A DNA stretch of 64,000 nt from Antarctobacter sediminis (GTDB lineage: Bacteria; Pseudomonadota; Alphaproteobacteria; Rhodobacterales; Rhodobacteraceae), in the NCBI RefSeq assembly GCF_019218285.1, contig NZ_JAHUZG010000002.1, positions 558,001 to 622,000 on the forward strand. The letters run 5' to 3'. Position numbers and translations under genes: made by a program. The notes beneath the pieces are model-generated. The model was not told the DNA's origin and searched no databases. It saw nothing but the letters and a program-made list of their open reading frames with translations. The stretch's first letter is position 1. Every line of letters begins with the position of its first letter. Below, piece after piece: positions 1 through 9,427 of this stretch.

Positions 1-1300
1 CGGAGACGCCCTCCACCACCTTGAAGTCCGGCGCGTCGCCATGTTCGGCGGACAAGGCTTGGACACGCCCTCGCATTCCGTGGCCGTCTTCCGCTGCCAC
101 ATAGAAGACGCCGCCCGTCTTCACGCGCCGCCCGAAGACTTCGGCTCCTTGGGCAACGGCATAGCCGAGACGCGGCGCGAAGAGGCTTTTGCCAGCGCCC
201 GGTGCGCCCACAATGGCCGCCACGTCGCCTTGAGCAAGGAGTCCCTTGATGACATAGGGGCGTGCTGCCGTGGCCGCGCAATCGCTCGGGCTCAGGAAAG
301 TCAGGCCGCCGGAACGGTCAACCGGCCCGCCCACCAACTCGGCAATTTCATCCAGCTCGGTCGCGCCCCAATCATCATACTCCGGCGTCATACCAAGATC
401 GTCCCAAAGCGAGTCAAAGTCTTCCAGCAACTCAATCCGGCGAAGCTCGGTCACGGCGGCGTCGCGCCAGCCGTGCCGCTCGGCCTCATGGACAACGTGC
501 CAGCCAGTCAGGCCACGGTCGGCATTGCAGGAATCCCAAGCCGCGTCGGTGCTATCCGAGTCATAGCTCGGGTGTTGCCGGGACCATTCGTGAACCGCCT
601 CGCGCCCCTCTTCGCTGCCCCCTGTCTCGCAATGCACGGCCATAACCATGTGCAACCAAGCGTCACGGCTGGCGTAGGCGTCTCCATCATTCGGGCACGT
701 CATGAGCGCGGCGCGGGTCACGTGGAAGGGAAGGCCCGTAGGCTCGCCCTGTCCCGGCTCAGAGGGCCGCTTGCGGATTGGCAGAGCCTCGGGCCACTTG
801 GGCAGCTCGCGCGTCAGGCGGCCCGTATAGACGCCTTTGCCATTGATCGCCCCCGGGGCCACCACGAAGCCGCCCTCGCCGCGCACGTCCAGCCCAGCGG
901 GCAGCCCGGCGGCGCTGTTGCCTTCCCCGCCCCAGCGGAAATAGATGTGTCGCCCGCCGCTGGCGGTTTCGACTTGGCAGGGCGACATGGCGTCAGCGTC
1001 CAACCCCAGCGCCTTCAACTCGGCAAAGCCGTCTTTCCCGTTCTTCTGGTCAATATCCAAGACGGTGAATCCGTTGCGCTCACCAGACGGAATGCCGGGC
1101 ATGGCGTCGGGCCATTTCGCCCACCAGCGTTCAATCTGCCGGGCGTCGCTGGTGGCCTTATCCTGCCAGCCCTTCACAAGAGGGCGCTTGTTCGGCCCCA
1201 GCGGAATTACTTTCCAGTCTTCGGCGGCCAATTTCAAAGCGGCGGCCAAATTCGGATTGGCTTGGCCTTTGGCGACTTTCAGGCTATATTCAGTGTGCAT
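1..1300 (-). CDS. Bifunctional primase-polymerase / RepA-like AAA ATPase (3' end beyond window)
   Basis: This is the first 433 codons of a replication protein whose end lies left of the window. The N-terminal third is a Prim-Pol (archaeo-eukaryotic primase type) domain. It carries the metal-binding LDID at residues 81-84 and the SGGRH motif at about 114-118. A RepA-like ATPase follows, with the Walker A motif VGAPGAGKS near residue 364 and AAEDG downstream. Proteins of this layout prime or unwind DNA for plasmids, prophages and integrative elements, not for the host chromosome. The start ATG at 1300 has AAAGGA nine bases upstream. No integrase, excisionase or capsid gene is visible here, so the kind of element is inferred only. 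Confidence 0.88.
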   Translation of the reverse strand, partial: MHTEYSLKVAKGQANPNLAAALKLAAEDWKVIPLGPNKRPLVKGWQDKATSDARQIERWWAKWPDAMPGIPSGERNGFTVLDIDQKNGKDGFAELKALGLDADAMSPCQVETASGGRHIYFRWGGEGNSAAGLPAGLDVRGEGGFVVAPGAINGKGVYTGRLTRELPKWPEALPIRKRPSEPGQGEPTGLPFHVTRAALMTCPNDGDAYASRDAWLHMVMAVHCETGGSEEGREAVHEWSRQHPSYDSDSTDAAWDSCNADRGLTGWHVVHEAERHGWRDAAVTELRRIELLEDFDSLWDDLGMTPEYDDWGATELDEIAELVGGPVDRSGGLTFLSPSDCAATAARPYVIKGLLAQGDVAAIVGAPGAGKSLFAPRLGYAVAQGAEVFGRRVKTGGVFYVAAEDGHGMRGRVQALSAEHGDAPDFKVVEGVS

Positions 1301-1739
1301 CGTTTTCCGTCCTTTGATGCCGCGACATGGGGATTTCGCATATCCCGCAAGTCGGATTATTTGGCCCCCGTCGGTTCAGCTCCGGCGGGGGTTATTCATT
1401 TGGAGAATCTACAGCAGAGCCCGGGGAGAGTCCCGAAAATTGTGCCATATTTTGTTGCACTAAGCGTGACACATTTCAGGAATCGAGATTTATAATATCG
1501 TTATTTCTCAATTGCTTAGCCATATTGCGAGACGGATATTGTCGGACTTCCTCTCCGCCATACATACCGATCAGCAGTGATTTCACGTGGTTTGCCATGT
1601 ACCGGGCAGATACATGCGCGCCTGTGCTGTGGAGGGATGTGAGGGCTGGCGAGTCAAAGCCGGCCGCATTCAAGGAAAGATCCCCGAGATTGCCAGCGGT
1701 TGGCTGTTGGCGTCAGGCCGTGTTGTCACACAAGTAGGG
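1301..1739. other. Gene-poor, locally AT-rich junction between the primase gene and the RND operon
   Basis: About 440 bases have no convincing gene. The part from about 1480 to 1600 is clearly richer in A and T than its surroundings. A hairpin at 1365-1391 (stem CCCCCG-CGG with CCG-CGGGGG, 7-base loop) lies 65 bases upstream of the primase start and is followed by TTATT on the plus strand. A 40-codon minus-strand reading frame at 1476-1598 has an ATG but no ribosome binding site and no recognisable family. The edge of the integrated element probably lies here, but I could not see a repeat pair that would mark an attachment site. Confidence 0.5.
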
Positions 1740-1769
1740 CGGTATCAGCCCGCGGACGGGCTGATACCG
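1740..1769 (-). terminator. Perfect 13-bp hairpin after the RND gene
   Basis: Two 13-base arms (1740-1752 and 1757-1769) are perfectly complementary around a CGGA loop. The hairpin begins 6 bases past the stop codon of the RND permease. There is no strong T tract, so it may act as a 3' end stabiliser as well as a terminator. It also separates the chromosomal operon from the foreign primase region. Confidence 0.7.
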
Positions 1770-1775
1770 ATGGTG

Positions 1776-4700
1776 TCACGCAGCGGCGGCTTTTGCCTCT
1801 TTGCGTGATTTTGCGTCCTCTTTCCGCGCCCGCGGAAAGAAGCTGTAGTAGAAGACGGGCGCCGCAATCAGCGTCAGGATCGATGCAAACCCAAGGCCGC
1901 CCATGATCGTCACCGCCATCGATGCAAAGAAGGCATCCGACAGCAGGGGGATCATGCCAAGGATGGTCGTCGCCGCAGCCAGCACCACCGGTCGCAAACG
2001 CGAGGTCGAGGCTTCGATCACCGCCTGACGGAAGGGCACGCCTTCGGCCCGCACAAGGTCGATTTCCTCGACCAGCACGATGCCGTTCTTGATCAGCATC
2101 CCCGAAAGCGACAACAGGCCCAGCAGCGCCGTAAAGGAGAATGGCAGCCCCGTCCCCAAAAGACCCAGCGCGACGCCGTTCACACTCATCGGGACCAACA
2201 GCCAGATAATCACCGGCTGGCGGATCGTGCCGAACAGCAGAACCGAGATCAGCACCATGATGATCAGCGACAGCGGCAACTGCTTGCCAAGGCTGGCCTG
2301 CGCATCGGTGGAGTTTTCGTATTCGCCGCCCCACTCCAGCACATAGCCTTCGGGCAGGTCGATGGCCTCGACCGCGCCGCGGATCTGGGTAAAGACCGCT
2401 GATGCGTTCACACCGGCCGGAACCCCTGCCTGAACAGAGATCGTCGGCACCCGGTCACGCCGTACAAGGAAGGTGTTCTGTGCCTCCCAGGAAAAACCGT
2501 CGATGATCTGGGCCACCGGGATATAGGCACCCGCAGCGGCAGAATAGACCGGCAGGTCTGCCAGATGCGCGGCACCTTCGCTTTGCGCGTTGTCGGTGCG
2601 CATGATGATGGGAATCAGGCGATCTTCCTCGCGATAGTATCCCACCTGCACGCCATCCGATCCGATCAGCAATGCCTGCGCCAGATCCTCACGCGTTACG
2701 CCCGCCGCCTTGGCGCGTTCGTCGGCAAAGCGCGGCACCACGACCAATTCACGCTCGCGCCAGTCGGTGCGCAGATCCTGCAACTGGTCGGATGCGCCCA
2801 GCAACGCGGCCTCGGCCTGTTCCGCAAGTTCGCGCAAGACTACCGGGTCCGGCCCGGAAAAGCGCGCCACGATCGGTGCCCCGCCACCGGGGCCAAAGGC
2901 CAGCCGTTCGGTGCGGAATTCGCCAGTGGTCAGCGTGCCCCGGCCAAAGGCTTCGAGATCGGCACGCAAGGGCGGGATCTGTTCGAGGCTGTCCGTGCGG
3001 ATGATCAGATGGCCATAAGTCGGCAATGCTTCTTCGGGCGCATAGGTCAGCATGAAACGAGTCGCGCCACCGCCGATAAAGGTCGCCACGGATTCCACCT
3101 CTTCGCGCTCGGCCAGCCAGTCTTCCAGCAGCGCCATGTCCTTGGACACCTGATGGATGCTGGCCCCCTGCGGCAGCTTGTAGTGGACGTAAAACAGCGG
3201 CGTGTTGCTGTCAGGAAAGAACTGCTGTTTGACCTGACCAAAGCCGATATAGCACACCACCGTGATGCCGATCAGCGCAAGGATCACAAGATGGCGTAGC
3301 GTCAGAGCCGCCGAAAGCACCGCCCGATAGGCACGGAACAGCGGACCGCCATAGTGATCGCCACCTTCACCGGAGCCAACCTTGAAGAAGTAATGCGCCA
3401 ACAGCGGGGTCGCGGTGATCGCAAGGATCCACGACAAAAGCAGGGAAATCCCGATGACCGCAAAGAGCGAGAACAGGAACTCGCCGGTTGCATCGGGCGA
3501 CAGGCCGATCCCGGCAAAGGCCATGATGCCGATCACGGTCGCGCCCAGCAGGGGCACCTGTGTTTTCTTCGCCACGTCCTCGGCGGCATCTCGGGCCGAT
3601 TTGCCCTGAGCCATATCCCCCTGCATGCCTTCGGCGACAACGATGGCATTGTCCACCAGCATCCCCATGGCAATGATCAGCGCACCAAGCGAGATACGCT
3701 CCATCTCGATGCCAAAGATCGCCATCAGGAACACGGTGCCGACCACGGTCAAAAGCAAGGTCACGCCAACGACCACCGCCGCGCGCCAGCCCATGAACAA
3801 GGCCAGAACGATGACCACGATGGCCACAGACATGGCCAGGTTCATGAGAAAATCGTTGGACGCCTCGTCCACCACCACATGCTGCTGATAGATCGGGTGC
3901 AATTCCACGCCGGCGGGAACGTCAACCATGATTTCGGCCAGCCGCGCGTCCACGCGCTTGCCCACATCGACGATATTCAGAGCCGCCTTGCCCGCCACGC
4001 CTAGCGTAAAGGCCTCTTGCCCCTGAAAGCGGATGATTTCGGTCGGATCGGTCACGCGCGAACGCGACACTGTTGCAAGATCCAAAAGGTCGATCACATC
4101 ACCGCCGACACCGATGGTCAGGTTGGCAATGTCGACCACGGTATCAGACCCTCCGGGTGCCTGAAGCCGCACATCCTGCCCGTTTTGCCGAATGCTGCCG
4201 GCAGGTGTGCGCGAGTCCGTATTGGACAGCGCGCCCGCAATGGCCTCTGGTCCGATGCCCAGGTTGGTAATGATCGAGGTATTTGCGTCGACATAGATCG
4301 CCTCGGACGGCAGGCCCGCGACGGCCACATCGGCCACGCCATCGACCGCCAGCAACTCACGCCTGAGGAATTCGGATATCTCGTGGATCTCGGCATCGGT
4401 AAAGCCGGGCGCGGTCACCGCGTAGAACACACCGAACACGTCGCCGAAGGTATCGTTGACGATGGGCGTTCCGGCCTCGGGTGGCAGGCTGCGCTGTGCG
4501 TCGGTGACGCGATTGCGCAGCTTGGTCCAGATAGCCGGCAGTTCCGTGCCGTCATAGGTCGACTCGATGTTCACCGAAATCCGGCTGACGCCGGGCTTGT
4601 TGGATGAGGTGATGAAGTCGATCTCACCCATCTTCTGAAGCTCGGATTCAATCGGCTCGGACACCTCGCGCGCCACCTGCTCGGCACTGGCGCCGGGGTA

Positions 4701-4850
4701 TTGCGTGATGATGATGGCGTTCTTGATCGTAAAGGCGGGATCTTCGAGACGGCCGATCGTTCCAAAGCCCCAGATGCCGCCCAGAAGGCAGCCCAGCATG
4801 AGGAGCCAGGTGATCAGCGCCTTGTCGATGGAGGCGCGCGCGATGGACAT
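1776..4850 (-). CDS. RND efflux transporter permease (HAE1-like)
   Basis: This 1024-residue inner-membrane pump of the AcrB superfamily would export toxic or amphipathic compounds using proton motive force, working with the adaptor encoded just upstream. It opens with the typical membrane helix after MSIARASIDK. The proton-relay helix reads MGMLVDNAIVV, so the first relay aspartate is kept and the second is Asn, and the helix-10 lysine is present in GMLIKNGIVLVEE. The start at 4850 is preferred over a longer frame because GGGGAG lies just upstream, inside the end of the adaptor gene. The two genes are 4 bases apart, so they form one operon. The substrate is unknown and no outer-membrane channel gene follows. 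Confidence 0.93.
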   Translation of the reverse strand: MSIARASIDKALITWLLMLGCLLGGIWGFGTIGRLEDPAFTIKNAIIITQYPGASAEQVAREVSEPIESELQKMGEIDFITSSNKPGVSRISVNIESTYDGTELPAIWTKLRNRVTDAQRSLPPEAGTPIVNDTFGDVFGVFYAVTAPGFTDAEIHEISEFLRRELLAVDGVADVAVAGLPSEAIYVDANTSIITNLGIGPEAIAGALSNTDSRTPAGSIRQNGQDVRLQAPGGSDTVVDIANLTIGVGGDVIDLLDLATVSRSRVTDPTEIIRFQGQEAFTLGVAGKAALNIVDVGKRVDARLAEIMVDVPAGVELHPIYQQHVVVDEASNDFLMNLAMSVAIVVIVLALFMGWRAAVVVGVTLLLTVVGTVFLMAIFGIEMERISLGALIIAMGMLVDNAIVVAEGMQGDMAQGKSARDAAEDVAKKTQVPLLGATVIGIMAFAGIGLSPDATGEFLFSLFAVIGISLLLSWILAITATPLLAHYFFKVGSGEGGDHYGGPLFRAYRAVLSAALTLRHLVILALIGITVVCYIGFGQVKQQFFPDSNTPLFYVHYKLPQGASIHQVSKDMALLEDWLAEREEVESVATFIGGGATRFMLTYAPEEALPTYGHLIIRTDSLEQIPPLRADLEAFGRGTLTTGEFRTERLAFGPGGGAPIVARFSGPDPVVLRELAEQAEAALLGASDQLQDLRTDWRERELVVVPRFADERAKAAGVTREDLAQALLIGSDGVQVGYYREEDRLIPIIMRTDNAQSEGAAHLADLPVYSAAAGAYIPVAQIIDGFSWEAQNTFLVRRDRVPTISVQAGVPAGVNASAVFTQIRGAVEAIDLPEGYVLEWGGEYENSTDAQASLGKQLPLSLIIMVLISVLLFGTIRQPVIIWLLVPMSVNGVALGLLGTGLPFSFTALLGLLSLSGMLIKNGIVLVEEIDLVRAEGVPFRQAVIEASTSRLRPVVLAAATTILGMIPLLSDAFFASMAVTIMGGLGFASILTLIAAPVFYYSFFPRARKEDAKSRKEAKAAAA

Positions 4851-4854
4851 GGAA

Positions 4855-5898
4855 TTACTCCCCGATGCGGGTGAAGGGGCGCACGGACTGGCCGTCACGC
4901 AGTTGCGAAGCGCCGGTCATTACGATTTGGGTGCCGTCCTCGGGGCCTTCGGTCATGTAAAGACGCCCGTCTTCGTGAAGGACGATCTTGACCGGTGTCT
5001 GCCGGACGACCCCGTTGTCATAGACCATGACAGCGGCAGCCCCGGCGGGATCGTAAACCAGCGCCGTTTCGGGCAGGATGATCCCGTCGGGAGCCTTGCC
5101 TTCGACACTGGTGTAGACCGTCACGGACGCCCCCGGAAAGACGAAGGCCCCCGGGTTTTCCTCGAAGGCCAGTGTGATCGTGTAGGTTTGCCCAACGCTG
5201 GAGGTTTCTGCCTCGAACTCGCGCAGGACCAGCGGATGGCGCTTGGGGTCGCCGGGAAACTCGGCCGCGAAGGTCACCGCTTCGCCCGCCCCCGCCTGAC
5301 GGAACAAGACCTCGGGAACTTCGATATCGACCCGCATTTCCGAAATATCGTGCAGCCGCACAACCGGTGTGCCGGCCGAAACCGTCTGAAAGTTGGCCAC
5401 AAGTCGACGGGCCACCAGCGCGTCGAAAGGTGCCCGCAGGCTGGCATGATCAAGGTCGTCCTTTGCCACCTCTAGCCCGATTTCCGCCAGCCGCAGCTGG
5501 GTTTCGGCATCGCGGACCTGAACAGCTGAAACCGCCTGCCCGCTGAGCGTTTCCAGACGCTCGGCATCCCGCTGCGCCTTGTCGAAATTCGCTTGCGCCT
5601 GCGCGACGGCGCGTTCGTAACCTGACAGGTCCAGCTGCGCGACCATCTCGCCCTTGGGCTTGGTGCTGCCTTCCTCGGCATTCAGGATCAAAAGCTGACC
5701 GCCTACCTGAAATGCAAGGTCCACGGTCTGCCGCGCTGTGACCTGACCAAAGAACTGCCGTTGCAGCACAACCGGCTTGGTGGAAATCTCCATCAGCTTG
5801 ACCGGTTTCGGCGCGGGCGGCGCCGCTTCGTCCTGAGCCATTGCGGCTATCGGTGAGATAAGGCCCACAAGGGCAAGGGCGGGAAGAAGGCGGCGCAT
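4855..5898 (-). CDS. RND periplasmic adaptor (HlyD/AcrA family)
   Basis: This 347-residue membrane fusion protein would link the permease downstream to an outer-membrane channel. A signal peptide (MRRLLPALALVGL...AMAQ) is followed by a proline-rich stretch. Next come a lipoyl half-motif near residue 60 (TVDLAFQVGGQL), a coiled-coil hairpin at about 95-150 rich in Ala, Gln and Glu, the second lipoyl half (LRAPFDALVARR), and beta-barrel and membrane-proximal domains. The ATG at 5898 has AGGAGT eight bases upstream. An in-frame start at 5967 would put residues before the signal peptide, so it was rejected. The gene is first in a two-gene operon, and no adjacent TetR or MarR regulator is present. 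Confidence 0.93.
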   Translation of the reverse strand: MRRLLPALALVGLISPIAAMAQDEAAPPAPKPVKLMEISTKPVVLQRQFFGQVTARQTVDLAFQVGGQLLILNAEEGSTKPKGEMVAQLDLSGYERAVAQAQANFDKAQRDAERLETLSGQAVSAVQVRDAETQLRLAEIGLEVAKDDLDHASLRAPFDALVARRLVANFQTVSAGTPVVRLHDISEMRVDIEVPEVLFRQAGAGEAVTFAAEFPGDPKRHPLVLREFEAETSSVGQTYTITLAFEENPGAFVFPGASVTVYTSVEGKAPDGIILPETALVYDPAGAAAVMVYDNGVVRQTPVKIVLHEDGRLYMTEGPEDGTQIVMTGASQLRDGQSVRPFTRIGE

Positions 5899-6115
5899 GC
5901 AAGGGACTCCTGTCATGGAGATAAAATCAGTCCGGCGCTGATCTATGATGGATGCCGCAAAAAGCAAACCGTTTCGTTTAGAAATGCACGATTCCGCGAC
6001 CGCGCCGCCACTGTGCGCCGGCGCACCGCCGAAATCTGGCCATCAAAAGGGCGGTTCAGCAGGTTCCGGGCCTATTGACTGTCCCGAAAGCATCGACTAC
6101 CCACCTCGGCACTGG

Positions 6116-6189
6116 GCGGGCGTTGTGTAATGGTAAGACCTCAGCCTTCCAAGCTGATGATACGGGTTCGATTCCCGTCGCCCGCTCCA
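6116..6189 (+). tRNA. tRNA-Gly (anticodon TCC)
   Basis: A full cloverleaf can be drawn. The acceptor arms GCGGGCG (6116-6122) and CGCCCGC (6179-6185) pair perfectly. The anticodon loop CTTCCAA gives anticodon TCC. The T arm contains GGTTCGATTCC, and the discriminator T is followed by an encoded CCA at 6187-6189. The gene reads glycine GGA/GGG codons. It stands alone upstream of an ABC exporter. Nothing on either side suggests that it is in use as an integration site. Confidence 0.97.
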
Positions 6190-6287
6190 GATCATCCCTC
6201 TTTCCCCTCTGCCCCGCGTCAAGACGGCGCTTGACCCTCGCGCCCCGCGTGGCAAAACGCCCTGTGCGCGACAAGGAAGGAGACCCC

Positions 6288-8087
6288 ATGGCTGCCAAGA
6301 CCACGCCAGGCACCGGTGAACAGGAGCGTGAGAAGTCGCGCAAGCTGGGTTCGCTTGGGGCGCTTTGGCCCTTCATGCGCCCCTACCGGCTGTTGATGTT
6401 CGCCGCTTTTGCCGCACTGGTGGCCACGGCGACGATCTCGCTGATCCTTCCGCTGGCCGTGCGCCGCGTGGTGGACAATTTCAACACCCAGGATGGCGCG
6501 CTTCTGGACAAGTATTTCGGCGCGGCGCTGGGGATCGCGGCCGCATTGGCCGTCGGCACGGCGCTGCGATACGCTTTGGTTACGCGACTGGGCGAAAGGG
6601 TGGTCGCCGACATCCGCAAAGCCGTCTTTGACAAGGTCATCGGCCTGTCGCCCGCGTTCTATGAAAAGATCATGACCGGCGAGGTTCTCAGCCGGATCAC
6701 CACGGACACCACGTTGATCCTGTCGGTGATCGGCTCTTCGATCTCGATCGCCCTGCGCAACACGCTGCTGTTTATGGGCGGGCTGGTCCTGATGCTGTTC
6801 ACCTCAGCCAAGTTGACCGGCCTTGTGCTGTTGATCGTTCCGGTGATCGTGGTGCCGATCCTTGTGCTGGGGCGCCGTGTCCGCAAGCTGTCGCGCGAGA
6901 ACCAGGATTGGATCGCCGCCTCGTCCGGCAATGCTTCCGAAGCATTGGGCGCCGTCCAGACCGTTCAGGCCTACACGCATGAGGACCAGTCCCGCGGCGG
7001 CTTTGCCGATGTGACGGAAAAAAGCTTTGACGCCGCCCGCCGCCGGATCACCACCCGCGCCGGCATGACGATGATCGTGATCTTTCTTGTGTTCACAGGC
7101 ATCGTCGGCGTTCTGTGGATCGGTGCATGGGACGTGCGCGCCGGATTGATGAGCGCGGGCACGCTGATCCAGTTCGTGATCTATTCGGTCATGGTGGCCG
7201 GGGCTGTTGGTGCCCTGTCCGAAGTCTTTGGCGAATTGCAGAGGGCCGCAGGCGCGACCGAACGTCTGGTCGAATTGTTGCAGGCCGAGGACACCGTCCG
7301 GGATCCGGCAACACCGGTGCCCGCCCCTGCCCCGATGCGCGGCGAGATCCGGTTCGAGCATGTCAGTTTTTCCTATCCGGCACGCCCCGGTGTGTCCGCC
7401 CTATCGCAGGTCGACCTGACCATCGCCCCCGGTGAAACCGTGGCGCTGGTTGGCCCTTCGGGCGCGGGCAAGACCACCATCATTCAACTGTTGCAACGGT
7501 TTTACGACCCGGCAGAAGGGCGCATCCTTCTGGACGGCGTCGCGCTGACCGAAATGGCCCGGCATGATTTCCGGCGTTACATGGCGCTGGTGCCGCAGGA
7601 TCCGGTGATTTTTGCCGCCTCGGCCCGTGACAACATTCGTTTTGGCCGCCCCGATGCTACAGATGCCATGGTCGAAGGTGCAGCCAAGGCTGCCGCGGCC
7701 CATGACTTCCTCACGGCCTTGCCAGAGGGCTATGGCACATGGCTGGGAGAACGCGGTGTGATGCTGTCCGGCGGCCAGAAACAGCGCGTCGCCATCGCCC
7801 GCGCAATCCTGCGCGACGCGCCTGTCCTTTTGCTGGACGAAGCGACCAGCGCGCTGGACGCCGAAAGCGAACGTGCCGTGCAACAGGCCGTCGACAAGCT
7901 GGCCGAGGGCCGGACCACCATCATCGTTGCGCACCGGCTGGCAACCGTCAAAAAGGCCGACCGGATCATTGTCATGGATCAGGGACGTATTGTCGCCACC
8001 GGCACCCATGATGCGCTGGTGGCCGAAGGCGGGCTCTACGCGCGCCTTGCCCGGTTGCAATTCACCGATGGAGTGGCCGCAGAATGA
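6288..8087 (+). CDS. ABC exporter half-transporter (MsbA/LmrA type)
   Basis: This 599-residue protein has an N-terminal six-helix membrane domain (about residues 35-315) fused to an ATPase domain. The ATPase has the Walker A motif GPSGAGKT, the signature LSGGQKQR, the Walker B motif VLLLDEATSALD and a switch histidine in IVAHRLAT. It would work as a homodimer that exports lipids, peptides or drugs from the inner leaflet. The start at 6288 has GGAAGGAG seven bases upstream. A longer frame running back through the tRNA is an artefact. The charged N-terminus before the first helix (AAKTTPGTGEQEREK) is common in alphaproteobacterial members. The substrate cannot be read from the sequence. Confidence 0.93.
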   Translation: MAAKTTPGTGEQEREKSRKLGSLGALWPFMRPYRLLMFAAFAALVATATISLILPLAVRRVVDNFNTQDGALLDKYFGAALGIAAALAVGTALRYALVTRLGERVVADIRKAVFDKVIGLSPAFYEKIMTGEVLSRITTDTTLILSVIGSSISIALRNTLLFMGGLVLMLFTSAKLTGLVLLIVPVIVVPILVLGRRVRKLSRENQDWIAASSGNASEALGAVQTVQAYTHEDQSRGGFADVTEKSFDAARRRITTRAGMTMIVIFLVFTGIVGVLWIGAWDVRAGLMSAGTLIQFVIYSVMVAGAVGALSEVFGELQRAAGATERLVELLQAEDTVRDPATPVPAPAPMRGEIRFEHVSFSYPARPGVSALSQVDLTIAPGETVALVGPSGAGKTTIIQLLQRFYDPAEGRILLDGVALTEMARHDFRRYMALVPQDPVIFAASARDNIRFGRPDATDAMVEGAAKAAAAHDFLTALPEGYGTWLGERGVMLSGGQKQRVAIARAILRDAPVLLLDEATSALDAESERAVQQAVDKLAEGRTTIIVAHRLATVKKADRIIVMDQGRIVATGTHDALVAEGGLYARLARLQFTDGVAAE

Positions 8088-8093
8088 TGGCCT

Positions 8094-8115
8094 GCGGCGG
8101 GTATCATCCCGCCGC
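8094..8115. terminator. Bidirectional hairpin between the ABC exporter and the LysR gene
   Basis: The arms GCGGCGGG (8094-8101) and CCCGCCGC (8108-8115) are perfect complements around TATCAT. The LysR stop codon lies inside the loop, so one hairpin can end both convergent genes. No long T tract follows. Confidence 0.6.
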
Positions 8116-9003
8116 CTCTGCTTCCAACCAAGCGCGAAAGGCCCGTACCTGCGGACTGTCCCAGCGTTCGCGCGCCCCCAGCACACAAACCCGGCCCAGA
8201 TGCGACTCGCAAATCATTTCCGGGAACGGCATGACCAGCAGGCCCGAGGCCAGTTCGTCGCGGCACAGAAACATATCCGCCATCACGACCCCCTCCCCCA
8301 TCACCGCGGCGCGTGTCGCAATGTCGAGATTCGGGAAATCGCTGCCCGACGATCTGTCGACCCCGGCCACATCAAAACTGTCCAGCCAATCGCGCCAATC
8401 CATGCGGCGCGGCGTTTCATGCAAAAGCGTCGCGCGCGCAAGGTCTGCCGGAGCCTTCAACCCCAGACGCTGCAAATAGGAGGGCGCGCAGGCCGGGGTC
8501 AGGCGGGTCTGAAACAGCGGCAAAACCTCGACATCGCTCGCTCTGTTCGGCCAATGTTCGATCGAAAAGGCAAGGTCATAGCCCGCGCCGACAAACCCGG
8601 CGCTATCGTGGAAATCCGTCGTCAGGCTTAGGCGTATGTCCGGGTGCCGGGCCCGAAAACGATCCAGACGCGGGATCAACCAGCGGATCGACGTGGCAGG
8701 CGGGCAAAGAATACGCAGTTCCGCCGCATCCCGAGAGATCCTCCGGGCTTCTGTTTCGATCCGGGCAAAGCATTCGGTCAAAACAGGCAGGAACCGCTGT
8801 CCTGCCTCTGTCAGCGTGACGCCCCTAGTATGACGCCGAAACAGAGGCACGCCCAGATGATCCTCCAGCAACTTCACGTGACGGCTGATCGCGCCGCGAG
8901 TGACATGTAACTCCTCTGCGGCATCGATATAGCCGCCATGACGCGCCGCAGCCTCGAAGGCGCGCAGGGCATTCAGGGGTGGCAGCTTGGTCATCAGGCG
9001 CAT
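8104..9003 (-). CDS. LysR-type transcriptional regulator (GcvA-like)
   Basis: This 299-residue regulator has an N-terminal winged helix-turn-helix (NALRAFEAAARHGGYIDAAEEL, then VTRGAISRHVKLLE). A periplasmic-binding-like effector domain starts near residue 95. The PPLNALRAFEAAARHGG opening is typical of the GcvA/AmpR branch. An ATG at 9003 and another three codons later are both possible, and neither has a strong ribosome binding site. A small DUF1127-like gene is divergent, 103 bases away, which is the usual place for a LysR target. The effector is unknown. Confidence 0.9.
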   Translation of the reverse strand: MRLMTKLPPLNALRAFEAAARHGGYIDAAEELHVTRGAISRHVKLLEDHLGVPLFRRHTRGVTLTEAGQRFLPVLTECFARIETEARRISRDAAELRILCPPATSIRWLIPRLDRFRARHPDIRLSLTTDFHDSAGFVGAGYDLAFSIEHWPNRASDVEVLPLFQTRLTPACAPSYLQRLGLKAPADLARATLLHETPRRMDWRDWLDSFDVAGVDRSSGSDFPNLDIATRAAVMGEGVVMADMFLCRDELASGLLVMPFPEMICESHLGRVCVLGARERWDSPQVRAFRAWLEAEAAG

Positions 9004-9106
9004 TCTGGATCAGAAAAACTACCCCAAACTATGAGAAAGCCTGGTTTGCGCGCAAGCCCCCTCAGACATAGCCTTTGTGTGCCAAACTTATCCGGAGGAG
9101 CCAAAA

Positions 9107-9409
9107 ATGTTGACAGACGCGCAAACGCCCGCCCGCACGTCAGGACCCAGCATTGCCTTCAGTCTATCGGTCTGGCTTAGGAAAATTTCCGTTTCCCTCT
9201 CCCACCGAAAGGCGCGGCGCAGGGATCATGCGGGCTTGGCGCATCTGGCGCTGGCTGCGCCGCATGTCCTGACCGACATCGGGTTCCGCCGGCTGAACCC
9301 GAACCAACATGATACCGCAAAAGAGTGGCAACGGGGAAACCTGCGGATCACTTGCGACGCGGCCGACGTAACGGTCAAGATCATAGACACGGCCACCGCC
9401 GCAGAGTGA
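9107..9409 (+). CDS. DUF1127-like small basic protein
   Basis: This is a 100-residue protein. The central part (LSVWLRKISVSL...RKARRRDH, then HLALAAPHVLTDIGFRR) matches the DUF1127 pattern of an arginine-rich amphipathic helix followed by L..L..H.L.DIG. Several DUF1127 mini-proteins in Rhodobacterales and Rhizobiales are known or suspected RNA-linked regulators of stress and nutrient responses. The C-terminal 40 residues are extra compared with the usual 45-75 residue members. GGAGGAG lies just upstream of the ATG at 9107. The divergent LysR gene is the likely regulator, by position only. Confidence 0.65.
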   Translation: MLTDAQTPARTSGPSIAFSLSVWLRKISVSLSHRKARRRDHAGLAHLALAAPHVLTDIGFRRLNPNQHDTAKEWQRGNLRITCDAADVTVKIIDTATAAE

Positions 9410-9427
9410 CTTTCCAACAAGGAAAAC

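Noticed and set aside
41-1495. A 484-residue plus-strand reading frame
   Set aside because: It runs antisense to the Prim-Pol/AAA gene, whose minus-strand product has clear LDID, SGGRH and Walker A motifs. The plus-strand product has no fold signs.
1476-1673. A 65-codon minus-strand frame as a small phage gene
   Set aside because: It needs a TTG start without a ribosome site, and the shorter ATG form (1476-1598) also lacks one. No family was recognised.
6116-6189. tRNA-Gly as the attachment site of the left-edge element
   Set aside because: The tRNA is intact and 4.8 kb from the primase gene, with ordinary genes in between. No second copy of its 3' end is visible in the window.
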